In this document: one piece after another, positions 17,753-30,174 of the stretch
Layout of the letters: each line of letters begins with the position of its first letter
How positions within the stretch are numbered: position 1 is the first letter of the stretch
Assembly (NCBI RefSeq): GCF_000614185.1
Contig: NZ_BAKM01000014.1
Span: 56,240-120,239 of the forward strand
DNA: 64,000 bases
Direction of reading: 5' to 3'
From: Phocaeicola sartorii JCM 17136 = DSM 21941
GTDB lineage: Bacteria > Bacteroidota > Bacteroidia > Bacteroidales > Bacteroidaceae
The notes under the pieces: model-generated
What the model was told of the DNA's origin: nothing
What the model saw: the letters and a program-made list of their open reading frames with translations, nothing else
The model's database searches: none
Translations under genes and position numbers: made by a program

Positions 17753-19174
17753 GTGGCTAGAAAGAAGAAAGAACTTCCATTATTAGAGAAGATAACAATA
17801 ACAGATGTGGCTGCCGAAGGAAAAGCTTTGGCGAAAGTGAATGACTTGGTAGTGTTTGTACCATACGTAGTGCCCGGCGATGTGGTGGACTTACAGGTAA
17901 AGCGTAAGAAAAATCATTATGCAGAGGCTGTAGCGGTGAAATTCCATGAGTATTCTCCTGTGCGTGCAGTACCCTTCTGTCAGCATTATGGCGTATGTGG
18001 CGGTTGTAAATGGCAGTGCCTGCCATACGCGGAACAAATAAAGTACAAACAAAAGCAGGTGACAGATAACTTGACCCGTATCGGCAAGATTGAACTGCCG
18101 GAGATCTCACCGATCCTGGGATCGGAAAAAACGGAATTTTATCGTAATAAATTGGAATTTACGTTCTCAAACAAACGTTGGCTGACGGAAGAGGAGGTAA
18201 AGGAGGACGTGAAGTACGATCAGATGAATGCCGTAGGTTTTCATATTCCCGGAGCATTTGACAAGGTGTTGGCTATAGAAAAGTGCTGGTTGCAGGATGA
18301 TATCAGTAACCAGATACGCAACGCCATCCGTGACTATGCATACGAGCATAATTATTCTTTCTTCAATCTGCGCTCTCAAGAAGGAATGCTTCGCAACCTG
18401 ATGATCCGTACCTCGAGCACGGGGGAACTCATGGTGCTGCTGCAGTGCAAGATTGTGGAAGAGGGTGAACTGGATTTGATGAAGCGCTTGCTGGATTTTG
18501 TCGCGGAACGTTTCCCGCAAATCACCTCTTTATTATATGTGGTCAATAATAAATGCAATGATACCATCAACGATCTGGATGTAATGGTGTTCAAAGGCAA
18601 AGATCATATTTTCGAGGAAATGGAAGGGCTGCGGTTCAAGATAGGAGCGAAGTCATTTTATCAGACTAACTCCGGACAGGCGTACAATCTTTATAAGGTG
18701 GCACGCGACTTTGCCGGATTGACCGGCAACGAATTGGTGTACGATCTTTATACCGGAACCGGAACCATAGCCAACTTTGTTTCACGTCAGGCAAAGAAAG
18801 TGATCGGTATCGAGTATGTGCCCGAAGCGATAGAGGACGCCAAAGTGAATTCGGCGATCAATGGCATTGACAATACCTTGTTTTATGCCGGTGACATGAA
18901 GGATATTCTGACTCAGGAGTTCATCAACCGGCATGGGCGTCCCGATGTCATCATTACTGACCCTCCCCGTGCCGGAATGCACGATGATGTAATTAATACG
19001 ATTCTTTTTGCCGAACCTCAGCGGATTGTGTATGTCAGTTGTAATCCGGCCACCCAAGCACGCGATTTGTCTTTGCTGGATGTAAAATACAAGGTGATGG
19101 CCGTACAGCCCGTGGATATGTTTCCCCATACGCACCATGTGGAAAATGTGGTGTTGCTGGAGAAAAGAGGATAA
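17753..19174 (+). CDS. rlmD: 23S rRNA uracil-5-methyltransferase (RlmD/RumA family)
   Basis: 473 residues beginning with GTG (MARKKKELPLL). An N-terminal TRAM domain is followed by an Fe-S cysteine cluster (CQHYGVCGGCKWQC, residues ~77-90), SAM-binding motif YDLYTGTGTIANFVSRQ, motif DPPRAGMHDDV, and the catalytic Cys in VYVSCNPATQARDL. It methylates U in 23S rRNA with SAM. A -7-like TAAATTTG lies at 17720-17727. The exact target uridine cannot be told from sequence, since Bacteroidetes often have several paralogues. Confidence 0.93.
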   Translation: MARKKKELPLLEKITITDVAAEGKALAKVNDLVVFVPYVVPGDVVDLQVKRKKNHYAEAVAVKFHEYSPVRAVPFCQHYGVCGGCKWQCLPYAEQIKYKQKQVTDNLTRIGKIELPEISPILGSEKTEFYRNKLEFTFSNKRWLTEEEVKEDVKYDQMNAVGFHIPGAFDKVLAIEKCWLQDDISNQIRNAIRDYAYEHNYSFFNLRSQEGMLRNLMIRTSSTGELMVLLQCKIVEEGELDLMKRLLDFVAERFPQITSLLYVVNNKCNDTINDLDVMVFKGKDHIFEEMEGLRFKIGAKSFYQTNSGQAYNLYKVARDFAGLTGNELVYDLYTGTGTIANFVSRQAKKVIGIEYVPEAIEDAKVNSAINGIDNTLFYAGDMKDILTQEFINRHGRPDVIITDPPRAGMHDDVINTILFAEPQRIVYVSCNPATQARDLSLLDVKYKVMAVQPVDMFPHTHHVENVVLLEKRG

Positions 19175-19217
19175 TCCGGACAACTCAATTATAAATTTTA
19201 AAACCGTAAATTGAATT

Positions 19218-20144
19218 ATGTCAAGAGGTAGAAAAAGTGATTCCGGCAGGCCTAAGGCGAAATGCGCTGCCCAATATACTATATATAATGTGACAGAACC
19301 CGCAGAACTGATGGATTTCCTGATGCGGAAGATGGCGGGAATCAGTCGCAACAAAGTGAAGACATTGCTTGCCAACCGTGTGGTTTTGGTAGACAATGTG
19401 ATTACTACCCAATATAACTTCCCGTTGAAACCAGGTATGAAAGTGCAGCTGTCCAAGGCGAAGAATAACCGTGAGTTTAAACATCCGATGCTGAAACTGG
19501 TATATGAGGATGCATACATATTAGTGGTGGAAAAGAAGGAAGGGTTGCTTTCTGTCAGTACAGAACGTCAGAAGGAACGTACTGCCCAACACATTCTGAA
19601 TGAGTATGTAAAGCGTTCGCATCGCCTCAACCGCGTATTCGTGGTGCATCGTCTGGACCGCGAGACTTCGGGGCTGATGATGTATGCCAAGGATGAGAAA
19701 ACCCAGAATACTTTACGTGATAACTGGCATGATATTGTGACAGACCGCCGTTATGTGTCCGTCGTTTCGGGTGATATGGAGAAGGATTACGGTACTATAG
19801 AGTCTTGGCTGACCGACCGGAAACTGTATGTCAGCTCCAGCCCTGTAGATGATGGGGAGGGTAAGTTTGCGGTCACTCATTATAAAACAATAAAACGTGC
19901 CAATGGATATTCCTTGGTGGAGCTGGACTTGGAGACGGGACGTAAGAACCAGATCCGTGTGCACATGTCGGATCTGGGGCATCCTGTTGCCGGCGACCAG
20001 CGCTATGGCAGTAACTGTGATCCTTTGGGACGGTTGGCGTTACATGCCTTCAAGTTATGTTTCTATCATCCGGTGACTGGAGAACTGATGGAGTTCGAGA
20101 CTCCTTATCCTACAGCGTTCAAAGGATTGATGATGGAAAAATAG
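19218..20144 (+). CDS. RluA-family pseudouridine synthase
   Basis: 308 residues. An N-terminal S4 RNA-binding domain (residues ~30-85, ISRNKVKTLLANRVVLVDN) is followed by the catalytic domain with HRLDRETSGLMMYAKD, where the Asp is the nucleophile, and later GRKNQIRVHMSDLGHPVAGD. It isomerises uridine in rRNA or tRNA. It starts 43 bp after rlmD on the same strand, so the two RNA-modification genes probably form an operon. Which RNA position is modified is unknown. Confidence 0.93.
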   Translation: MSRGRKSDSGRPKAKCAAQYTIYNVTEPAELMDFLMRKMAGISRNKVKTLLANRVVLVDNVITTQYNFPLKPGMKVQLSKAKNNREFKHPMLKLVYEDAYILVVEKKEGLLSVSTERQKERTAQHILNEYVKRSHRLNRVFVVHRLDRETSGLMMYAKDEKTQNTLRDNWHDIVTDRRYVSVVSGDMEKDYGTIESWLTDRKLYVSSSPVDDGEGKFAVTHYKTIKRANGYSLVELDLETGRKNQIRVHMSDLGHPVAGDQRYGSNCDPLGRLALHAFKLCFYHPVTGELMEFETPYPTAFKGLMMEK

Positions 20145-20227
20145 GAGACATTCTGTCCTCTTGGAGTTGAATAAAAGCGTCTTGCCTCTATCTTGAACGG
20201 AGAGGTAAGGAATAAAGTAATCATATC

Positions 20228-20266
20228 CATCCGTCTGCAGTTTATGGCAGGCGGGTGGATGTTTTT
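20228..20266 (+). terminator. Terminator after the pseudouridine synthase
   Basis: An 11-pair stem with several G-U pairs (CATCCGTCTGC with GCGGGTGGATG) and a 12-nt loop, followed by TTTTT. Confidence 0.5.
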
Positions 20267-20602
20267 ATTTGTAGGTCTGACCATGGCCGGGGCTGATGCT
20301 ACCTTGGGGGATAAAAAAAATGATACCGACTTATCACAAGCCAGCATCATGAAAATAATCACTTTATTATTTTGTAATCATCCAGCTTTGTGCGCTCACA
20401 AAGCACGGGGAATAAAAAGTTATTTATATACTAACACTGTAAACAACTACTTTCACAAGCTATTGTCTACTCACCTAATAAAAGGTAGCTTAACAAATAT
20501 CACTTAATGTTCATTTTTTGTTTGATGCTACAAAGGTAATATAAAAATTGGAACTTCTACTATATATTTCCAATAACGGATAACTTTGCGGTAATTTAGG
20601 TA
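20267..20602. other. Intergenic, nothing recognised
   Basis: AT-rich DNA between convergent genes. The open frames crossing it have no recognisable features. A minus-strand TACCTTTG at about 20531 looks like a -7 box but faces no plausible gene. Confidence 0.5.
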
Positions 20603-22721
20603 TTATTTAAGCCATTTATCTAACCAATTAAAGAAAGTGCGTTGCCATAACACTCCATTTTGCGGTTTCAATACCCAATGATTCTCGTCCGGATATAGTA
20701 AAAGTTCGGCCGGAACACCGCGCAACACAGCTGCATTGAACGCTGACATACCTTGTGAGGCAAGAATTCTGTAATCCTTTTCACCGTGGATGCAGAGAAT
20801 AGGAGTGTCCCATTTGTCAACAAAGCGATGGGGAGAGTTGGCAAAGGTGCGTTGTGCCGTTGCATTATTCTTATCCCAATATGCGCCACCCATGTCCCAG
20901 TTGGCGAACCACATTTCCTCTGTCTCCAGATATTGTTGTTCCATATTGAATATACCATCGTGTGCGATGAACGCTTTAAAGCGTTTGTCGTGATGTCCGG
21001 CGAGCCAATAGACGGAGAATCCGCCGAAGCTGGCACCTACACATCCCAGACGGTCGGTATCTACATACGGTTCTTTCGAAATGTCATCTATGGCGGACAA
21101 GTAGTCTTTCATACACTGGCCTCCGTAGTCTCCGCTGATTTGTTCCAGCCATTCCATGCCGAATCCGGGCAGACCGCGACGGTTGGGGGCAATGATAATA
21201 TAATCATTGGCTGCCATAATCTGGAAGTTCCAGCGGTAGCTCCAGAACTGGCTGACGGGACTTTGCGGGCCGCCTTCACAGAATAATAAAGTAGGGTACT
21301 TCTTGCTCGCGTCAAAATTGGTGGGATAGATCACCCATGAAAGCATTTGCTTGCCGTCGGTAGTCTTGGTCCATCTTTCCTCCACTTTACCCAGATTCAA
21401 TTGTTTGAAGATATGTCGTTCTCATGCGAGAGTTGCGCCACTTGTCCATCGGTGGGAGTGAGGGTGTAGATTTCATCGGCCGCGCTGATAGAATGCCGTT
21501 TGGTAATTACTTTGTCGCCTGCCATGGCTACTGATCCGTAGTCGTACATGCCGTCCGTCAGTCTTTTCACCTCGCCGTTCAGATTGGTGCTGTGTACCAT
21601 GCTGGTTCCATGCCATACACCGACAAAGTACAGGCTTTGCGAGTCGTTGTTCCAGCAATAGTCATCTACGCCCGACTCGAAGCTTTCTGTGACAAATGTT
21701 TTCTGCCCGTTGTCCAGATTGTAGACACACAGGCGGTTCCGGTCGCTTTCATAACCATCGCGTTCCATGCTCTGCCACGCAATGTATTTGCCGTCAGGAC
21801 TGAATTTCGGATTGGTGTCATATCCTCTCATCTCATCGGTTCCATTCGAATCCTTTCCATTCAGTTTGCACAGGTTCAGCGTTGTACCTTCCTCTATATT
21901 ATATAGGTATATGTCCGAGTCGTGGATACGGCGTATGCCAGTCCTTGCTTCTTCCGGCTGGTGTAAGCTATTTGCTTGGAGTCGTTGCTCCAGGCCAGTT
22001 GCTCGATGCCTCCGAAAGGTTTCATCGGGGCCTCAAACGGTTCGCCTTCCATGATGTCGGTGGCTGCTCCCATCATGTTACCGTCAAAATCGGCGATGAA
22101 AGGATGCGGAATGCTTTCCACCCACTCGTCCCAATGCTTGTACATCAGGTCATTTACAATGATACCGCTGGCTTTGGGCAGGTCAGGGTACAGATCTACG
22201 GTGCGTTGGCCGTATTTTACTTGTGAGATGAAAAGAATCTTTTTGCCGTCCGGCGAGAAGGAGAATCCTTCTATGTCTCCTTTGAAATCGGAGATGAGAC
22301 GGCGTTCAGTTCCGTCGGGGTTCATTTCCCAAATCTGGTTACCACCGCTTTCGTTGCATAAGAATGCGATTTTGGTTCCTCCTTTTATCCATTGGGGTTC
22401 TCCTTCGTTCCAGGCTGCTTGGGTAAGCAGGTTGTTGTTTTGTCCGTCGGCATCCATTACATAAATCACACGGTGACTTTTGTTTTTGGGAACACTGTAG
22501 TAGGCTACGGTGTAGGCTATCCGTTTGCCGTCGGGTGATACACTCAGGCTGCCTATGCGTCCCATTGCCCACAGGGCTTCGGGGGTAAGACGGCCGTCCT
22601 TGATGGTAATCTCTTGCTTGCCGATAATGGGCTCGTAGCCCTGTCCTTCCTGCTTCACTTCGGCACAGGAGGAAGCTAGCATAAGTGCTGCTGCCATGAT
22701 GGTTGCGCTTGATTTGTTCAT
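20603..22721 (-). CDS. S9 family prolyl oligopeptidase (DPP-like) lipoprotein; two frameshifts
   Basis: About 706 residues after repairing one-base losses near 21414 and 21920. The N-terminus has a lipoprotein signal (MAAALMLASSCAE), then WD40-like beta-propeller repeats (SVSPDGKRIAYT, FSPDGKKILFIS, FSPDGKYIAWQS). The C-terminal alpha/beta hydrolase carries the catalytic Ser in GASFGGFS, Asp in HGEKDYRI and His in PDENHWV. It most resembles DPP5-type dipeptidyl peptidases that trim peptides in the periplasm or at the surface. A -7-like TATTTTTG lies 34 bp upstream on its strand. Confidence 0.9.
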
Positions 22722-22867
22722 ATCTTAATGTTGTTTTTGATGTTTAAGTGATTGCAAAAATACGTATAAAAGCCGGTGATGTAAAATGTTCCGGCATTTT
22801 TGTTTTTTTTCTTTGTATGCCTGTGAATGGCATTCTTTGCTGAGAGAAGTAGTCATACTATTAAAAA

Positions 22868-22911
22868 GAGTGAGGGTGCCTGTTTTTGAATAAAAACAGG
22901 CACCCTCACTT
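22868..22911 (-). terminator. Terminator downstream of yidC
   Basis: A perfect stem of about 19 bp (GTGAGGGTGCCTGTTTTT and its complement) with a 4-nt loop, followed on the minus strand by a T-rich run. Confidence 0.85.
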
Positions 22912-22939
22912 GTTAAATTTTATTTTAAATGTAGACTTG

Positions 22940-24808
22940 TTATTTCTTTCCTTTGTTCATTCTTTCCTGTTGCAGACGTTCCTGCTCTTTTTGCAAGGCT
23001 TCCAGCTTGGCCATCAGCCCGCCGCCGCTTGGTTTGCCGCCATTCTTCTGGCTTTTCTTTTCTTTCCGTGCTTCCAGCATGGCAAGAAGCTTCTTCTCAT
23101 CGGTAGTCTTACGCAAAATCACCATGGTGAGGATACCAATCAGCCCGGAAATAAAGTAATAATAGTTCAAACCGGAGGAATAACCGTTGAAGATGAAGAT
23201 AAACATGACCGGCATGATATACATCATCAGTTTCATACCCGGCATCTGCTGCTGGCCCATGTCTTGCTGTTTCATGGTGTACATGGTGTTCAGAATATTG
23301 GTGATGCTGAACAGCAGACAGAACAGGCTTAAGTGGTTGCCTAACAGAGGAATGGTGGTGCTCCAATGGAAGATATCATCGTATGTGGACAAGTCCGGAG
23401 CCCATAGGAAACTTTGTTGACGCAGCTCAATGGCATTGGGCACGAAGAAAAACAGGGCCATGAATACCGGCATCTGTATCAGCATAGGCAGGCATCCCCC
23501 CATGGGGCTTACTCCGTATTTACTGTAAAGCGCCATGGTTTCCTGTTGCTTTTTCAAAGCATCCTCTTTCTTGGGATATTTCGCGTTGATTTCGTTGATA
23601 TACGGTTTCAGAACGCGCATCTTGGCAGAGGACATATAGGATTTGTAGGTAGCCGGATAAACCAGCGCTTTGACGATGATTGTCATCAGCAGCAATACGA
23701 CACCCATGCTCAGTCCCCAGCCCGAGAGCCAGTCGAACAGATTGATAGTGAACCAGCGGTTTACCCAGCGGATAATGGGCCATCCCAAATAAACCAGATC
23801 TTCCAGCTCCAAGTCTTTTTGGGAAAGGCTCAGATCATTGCTGTTCAGCAAAGTCTTGAAATGGTTCGGACCAAAGTAGAACTGCATGTCGGTAGATTGC
23901 TTTCCACTAGGATCGAAGAACGTTGTCATGTCTGCAGTATAATTCTTCATGTATCCGCTTCCTTCCTCTTGTGGGGTGGAGGTAAGGGAGGCTTTGTCGA
24001 AATTCTGATCGGCGATAAACACGCTTGAGAAGAACTGGTTCTTGAAAGCGATCCAGTCCAGACGGTCGGTTACCTCTTCTTTTGCTTCTTTCATCTCGTT
24101 CAGGTAGTCTGAACTTTTTTCTACAGGTTTGTAGGTGAGCGAAGTATAGCGTTGCTCGAAGCTGAAACCTTTTTCAAGCTGGCGTGCCCGCTGATTCCAG
24201 CTTATGTGAACCGTATTCAGAGCAGGCGGGAAAAAGTTTTGCATGCCGTTCGCGCGGATGGTGAAGTTCACCATATAGGCGTCCGGCAAAAGTTTGTAAT
24301 CGAAATCTATATAGCCGCCGTTGCTTGCAGCCAGACGCATGGTTACAGTGCTGTCTGTCACGTTGGCAGGCTGGAAATACAGGTCCTCGGTCAGGATGTT
24401 CTCATTCTTTCCTTCAAAAGCGAAATTCATGCCCGAGTCTTTTTCGTCAAACAGCATCAAGGGCTTGCCGTCCTGTCCGTTATAGTCTTTCAATGTGGCT
24501 GCACATACCCGTCCGCCTTTGTTGGTGAAAGTTAGTTTTACTACATTGTTTTCCAGTGTTGTCAGCTGTTCCGTACCTTGGCTCGCGCCATAGAACATGG
24601 AGGCAGAGTCTAGATGCAATGTTGTGTTCTGACTCTGTGTCGTGGCAGCCTGTGCCTGTCGTTCGGCCTCTTTCTGGGCTATCGCCTGAATGGAATCCTG
24701 GTAGTGCTTGGCACGCGCCATTTCTTCCTGGCTGGGACGGTTGTAGATGCTGAAGCCTATCACAACTGCACCAATCAGGGCGAATCCCACTAAAGTGTTT
24801 TTGTCCAT
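22940..24808 (-). CDS. yidC: Membrane protein insertase YidC
   Basis: 622 residues. One N-terminal membrane anchor (TLVGFALIGAVVIGFSIYNR), a large periplasmic domain (~25-350), then the conserved five-helix insertase core from ~355 (SGWGLSMGVVLLLMTIIVKA, PMGGCLPMLIQMPVFMALFF), and a basic C-terminal tail that may contact ribosomes. It inserts proteins into the inner membrane with or without Sec. It follows pyrG by 39 bp, so the two are probably co-transcribed. Confidence 0.96.
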   Translation of the reverse strand: MDKNTLVGFALIGAVVIGFSIYNRPSQEEMARAKHYQDSIQAIAQKEAERQAQAATTQSQNTTLHLDSASMFYGASQGTEQLTTLENNVVKLTFTNKGGRVCAATLKDYNGQDGKPLMLFDEKDSGMNFAFEGKNENILTEDLYFQPANVTDSTVTMRLAASNGGYIDFDYKLLPDAYMVNFTIRANGMQNFFPPALNTVHISWNQRARQLEKGFSFEQRYTSLTYKPVEKSSDYLNEMKEAKEEVTDRLDWIAFKNQFFSSVFIADQNFDKASLTSTPQEEGSGYMKNYTADMTTFFDPSGKQSTDMQFYFGPNHFKTLLNSNDLSLSQKDLELEDLVYLGWPIIRWVNRWFTINLFDWLSGWGLSMGVVLLLMTIIVKALVYPATYKSYMSSAKMRVLKPYINEINAKYPKKEDALKKQQETMALYSKYGVSPMGGCLPMLIQMPVFMALFFFVPNAIELRQQSFLWAPDLSTYDDIFHWSTTIPLLGNHLSLFCLLFSITNILNTMYTMKQQDMGQQQMPGMKLMMYIMPVMFIFIFNGYSSGLNYYYFISGLIGILTMVILRKTTDEKKLLAMLEARKEKKSQKNGGKPSGGGLMAKLEALQKEQERLQQERMNKGKK

Positions 24809-24847
24809 TTTTACTTGTTTACCTTATTATATTATAATTCTCGTTTC

Positions 24848-26448
<1,601 letters not shown>

Positions 26449-26606
26449 TTAATATTTTTAAATGTTATTTTCTTTATTACCAAGATCGCAATATCTATCA
26501 AAGTTGCAAAATTACAAAATCTTTTTCAATATCGTCGGATATGCTTTAAAAAATCATTTGATGGAACTGAAATTATCATTCGTTACTATGATAAAGGAAA
26601 CAGTTT

Positions 26607-26637
26607 TTTGGGAAAAGGAAAATTAAGTGTATTTTTG
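26607..26637 (+). promoter_or_regulatory. Promoter of the DUF3078 gene
   Basis: TTTG, 19 bp, TATTTTTG: a full match to the Bacteroides promoter pattern, 17 bp before the start codon. Confidence 0.65.
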
Positions 26638-26654
26638 CACAAAACTAAAATAGT

Positions 26655-28045
26655 ATGAGAAAGAATATATGTTTAGCTATAGTGTTTGCCGCGTTCTGTC
26701 TGGGTGCACCGGCGCAGGATGTGGCTAAGACGAAAGAGAGTCCGGCCGTGAAAGCCTTTTCCGATTCTTTATCAGCTTTAAGTGCGTCTTATTTTGCTTA
26801 TTTCAGAATGTGGGATGATTTAAATATTCCGGCTCCCCGGCGGGTGCGTCCTAATCCGGCTTTTTATAAGTTATTTGTTCCGCCCACATATTATGAGGCT
26901 CCTATAAAAGAACTATTTGAAATAAAATGGAGTCCGGAGACAAAGGCTATGACAGCGTTGATTCGTTGTATATGGGAAAACGTGACTCTGTGTCTTCCGC
27001 CATATATCAGCTGCCGGATATGGAGACTTTGGCAGCTGCGGACCGTTGGTCAAATAATATATTGAGGAATTACTATTTAAAGTATCCGGGCAGGCTGGTG
27101 AACAATGAACTTTATCTGGCGGATCTGAAACCGTTGGAGGACAATCAGATTGTGAAAAGGCCGAGAAAAGAGAAAATTAAGAGTTTCCTTCATCCGGAGA
27201 CACCGGTGGAAAGCCTGACTACGGATAATGAGCTGGTGGTAGTACGTCCTAACTTCTGGACGCACAAGGGAAATGGATATATGCAGTTCACGCAACATTA
27301 CATTTCCGATAACTGGTATAAAGGTGGTGAGAGTACGAATGCCCTGCTGGCCGGCTTGGTGCTGGAGGCTAATTTTGATGACCGCCAGCGGCTGGAGCTT
27401 GAAAATAAACTGGAAATAAAACTGGGATTCATTACTGCTCCGTCAGACACGGTACATAAATATAAGACGAATGCCGACTTGTTCCGCTTAAACAGTAAGT
27501 TGGGAGTGAAGGCGTTCAAGAATTGGTATTATACTTTGGCGGGTGAGTTCAAGACTCAGTTCTTTGGAAATTACAAGACGAATACAAATAATATGATTTC
27601 TAACTTTTTGTCTCCTGCGCAGTTGGATATAACGCTCGGTATGGACTTCAAGCAGAATAAGAAGAATTATTCGTTGTCTTTGTTAGGTTCTCCGCTGGCA
27701 TATACCTTTATGTATATCAGCAATGACAAGATCATTGATCCGGGTGCTTTCAATGTGGAGCAGGGGCATAAGACTGCCAATCTCTTCGGTTCGAAATTTA
27801 CAGGCAATCTGACTTGGAAGATTATACCCAGCATAGTGTGGGAGTCAAAACTGGAGTATTTTACTACTTATGACACAGTGATTGCCAGTTGGGAAAATAC
27901 ATTCAATTTTGTGTTGAATCGCTATTTGTCTACTAAGTTGTTTGTTCATGCGCGTTATGATGACGGTGTGAAGCTGACGGAAGATAACAAGAGTTATTTC
28001 CAGATGCAGGAATTGCTTAGTTTCGGTCTGAATTATACTTGGTAG
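26655..28045 (+). CDS. DUF3078 outer-membrane-type protein; one frameshift
   Basis: About 463 residues once an A is restored near 26924-26927. It has a signal peptide (MRKNICLAIVFAAFCLGAPAQ), a linker region, and a C-terminal beta-rich part with alternating aromatic strands that ends in LSFGLNYTW, typical of outer membrane barrels. The segment YMQFTQHYISDNWYKGGEST is characteristic of DUF3078. The function is unknown. It stands alone between its own promoter and a strong terminator. Confidence 0.8.
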
Positions 28046-28082
28046 CCGGGAGAAAGGTGCAATAGTTAACTGATAAATAAAG

Positions 28083-28127
28083 AAAAACCGTATCATTACT
28101 CAAAAGTAGAGTTGATACGGTTTTTTT
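28083..28127. terminator. Bidirectional terminator
   Basis: Perfect 13-bp stem AAAAACCGTATCA and its complement with a 17-nt loop; a T-run follows on the plus strand and one can form on the minus strand. It separates convergent genes. Confidence 0.8.
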
Positions 28128-28230
28128 ATTGTCGATGGAGGGCGCCAAGTTTCAGATTAAACGTTCTTTATCCTTCATGTTGGGTTTTGACATGCCCTTG
28201 TGTTTTTATCGGTAGGGTGGCTTTATACTT

Positions 28231-29318
28231 TTATTGATGTTCACCCAGCAACGTTTGCACAATTCTTTCAGCGGCTCGTCCATCCCAGCGTTCCGGCAGA
28301 CGGCCTTCCTGCCATTCTCCTTTATTCAGTATGTCGAGGGCGTCTGCCAGAGCTTCCGGATCTTCTCCAACCAGCCGGTTAGTGCCGATTGTCACCGTTT
28401 CGGGGTGTTCTGCATACGTGCTTAATGTTATGCAGGGGATTCCCAGAAAAGTTGCTTCTTCTGCTACGTTGCCCGAATCTGTGATGATGCCTCGGGCATG
28501 GTTTACCAGATAACCGAATGACAAATAAGGTTGCGGTGGCAATATATGTAACTTTTCGGAAGTGATTCCCAAAGCGACCAGCTTGTTTCTTACATACGTA
28601 TGGAGTGGTGCTACAACAGGTTTGTCTGTTTTTTCCAGCATGGTGTGGAAGATGGCTTTCAGCGCATTGTCATTATTCAGCAGTGAGTGTCTGTTCAGAG
28701 TTAGCAAAAGGTATTCTTTTTCTTTCAGTCTCATAATGGAGAATGCCACCGGGCGCTGCAAGCGGGTGCGGTTATAACGTAGTGTATCAATCAGGATGTT
28801 TCCCACAAAGTGCACATGCGTCTGTTCGGTTCCTGTTTGATTCAGATTGCGGTTGGCTACCATTCCGGCCGTGAACAGATAATCGGACAAGCCATCTGTT
28901 ATCATGCTGTTCACTTCCTTTGGCATGTCCATATCGAAAGAGCGGGTTCCCGCCACCAGATGGGCTACTTTTATTCCTTTCTTTTTGGCCACGATAGAGC
29001 ACGCATGGTAGGAGTAAGGTCATCCACGACAAGCACTATCTGTGCGGGATGTTGTTCCAGTTCGCGGGCAAAAGCGACCAATATGCCTGCCATCCGCTGG
29101 AAAAAATCAGTATCGTCTACATGAAGGTACACATCGGGACGCGGCATGTCCAAGTCTGTAAACAGAGAAGGTTCCAGACTTTTGTCTTCGTCCGAACCTG
29201 TATAGACCAGACGGGCAGTGATGTTTTTTCCTGCTGCCTTTGCAGCCCTGATAGCACGCATTAGTGGGGCAATTTTCATGAAATTGGGGCGTGCGCCTGC
29301 GATAATTGTTACTTTCAT
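28231..29318 (-). CDS. wecB: UDP-N-acetylglucosamine 2-epimerase (WecB-like); one frameshift
   Basis: About 362 residues after restoring a G near 29004. The protein begins MKVTIIAGARPNFMKIAPLM, the conserved epimerase start, and the repaired joint reads LVVDDLTPTMACSIVAKKKGIKVAHLVAGTRS in two parts. Later motifs are DGLSDYLFTAG, PLHTYVRNKL and TDSGNVAEEATFLGIPCITL, which bind UDP. It interconverts UDP-GlcNAc and UDP-ManNAc for surface polysaccharide synthesis. It lies alone, not in a polysaccharide cluster. Confidence 0.88.
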
Positions 29319-29401
29319 CTTATTTTAAGCTATTTTCTGAACACAAAAATACATTTTCTTATCGAATTTATTCGTTACTTTGCAGACAAATAACAACCAT
29401 T

Positions 29402-30016
29402 ATGCTAACATTTGTTCAAGTTTTAGATTTTATAGGCACGTTTGCCTTTGCCATCAGTGGTATCAGATTGGCGTCTGCCAAACAGTTTGACTGGTTTGGC
29501 GCGTATGTAGTGGGTTTGGCGACTGCCATCGGAGGAGGTACTATCCGTGATGTGCTTCTGGATGTGACTCCGGGCTGGATGACCGACCCCATATATTTAA
29601 TATGTACAGGACTGGCATTGTTTTGGGTGATTGCTTTCGGCAAGTATTTGATTCACATGCATAACACTTTCTTCCTGTTCGACAGTATCGGTCTGGCGCT
29701 GTTCACAGTAGTGGGGGTGGGTAAAAGTATTGCCCTCGGATATCCTTTTTGGGTGGCTATTATCATGGGTAGTATTACCGGAGCCGCAGGTGGTGTGCTC
29801 CGCGATGTTTTTATTAATGAAATTCCGCTTATTTTTCGTAAAGAGATTTATGCAATGGCCTGTGTTGTGGGAGGACTGGCCTACTGGATATGTGATCTGT
29901 GCGGTCTGGAAGCCTTTATTTGCCAGATAGTAGGAGGCAGTACTGTCTTCTTGGCACGTATTTTAGCTGTTAAATATAGCATCTGTTTACCAATTTTAAA
30001 AGGGGAACAGCGTTAA
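29402..30016 (+). CDS. TRIC/UPF0126 family membrane protein
   Basis: 204 residues, seven predicted membrane helices in two homologous halves. Each half carries a glycine-rich motif (IGGGTIRDVLLD and AAGGVLRDVFINEIPLIF). The start MLTFVQVLDFIGTFAFAISG is preferred over an upstream methionine. Bacterial UPF0126 proteins are structurally related to TRIC trimeric cation channels; the physiological role in Bacteroides is not established. A strong terminator follows. Confidence 0.88.
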   Translation: MLTFVQVLDFIGTFAFAISGIRLASAKQFDWFGAYVVGLATAIGGGTIRDVLLDVTPGWMTDPIYLICTGLALFWVIAFGKYLIHMHNTFFLFDSIGLALFTVVGVGKSIALGYPFWVAIIMGSITGAAGGVLRDVFINEIPLIFRKEIYAMACVVGGLAYWICDLCGLEAFICQIVGGSTVFLARILAVKYSICLPILKGEQR

Positions 30017-30025
30017 ACAGCACCT

Positions 30026-30094
30026 AAAAACTATCAAAATAGGGGGTAGAAATCGTCATTTGTCAGTTTCTACCCCCTATTTTGATAGTTTTTT
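30026..30094 (+). terminator. Very strong terminator with a 27-bp perfect stem
   Basis: Perfect 27-bp inverted repeat (30026-30052 and 30067-30093) around a 14-nt loop, with A- and T-rich ends giving T-runs in both directions. Confidence 0.8.
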
Positions 30095-30095
30095 C

Positions 30096-30126
30096 TTTGA
30101 CACCCGTTTAAAATGCGCTATCCTTG
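30096..30126 (+). promoter_or_regulatory. Promoter of the ECF sigma gene
   Basis: TTTG, 19 bp, TATCCTTG, one mismatch to TAnnTTTG. It starts directly after the terminator and lies about 48 bp before the start codon. Confidence 0.5.
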
Positions 30127-30174
30127 CATCACGAGATCATGGAATAAAGAATATAAACCTAAACTGAAAGACTT

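Noticed and set aside
20193..20507. Plus-strand frame of 104 codons after the pseudouridine synthase
   Set aside because: It begins inside the terminator hairpin and has no recognisable features.
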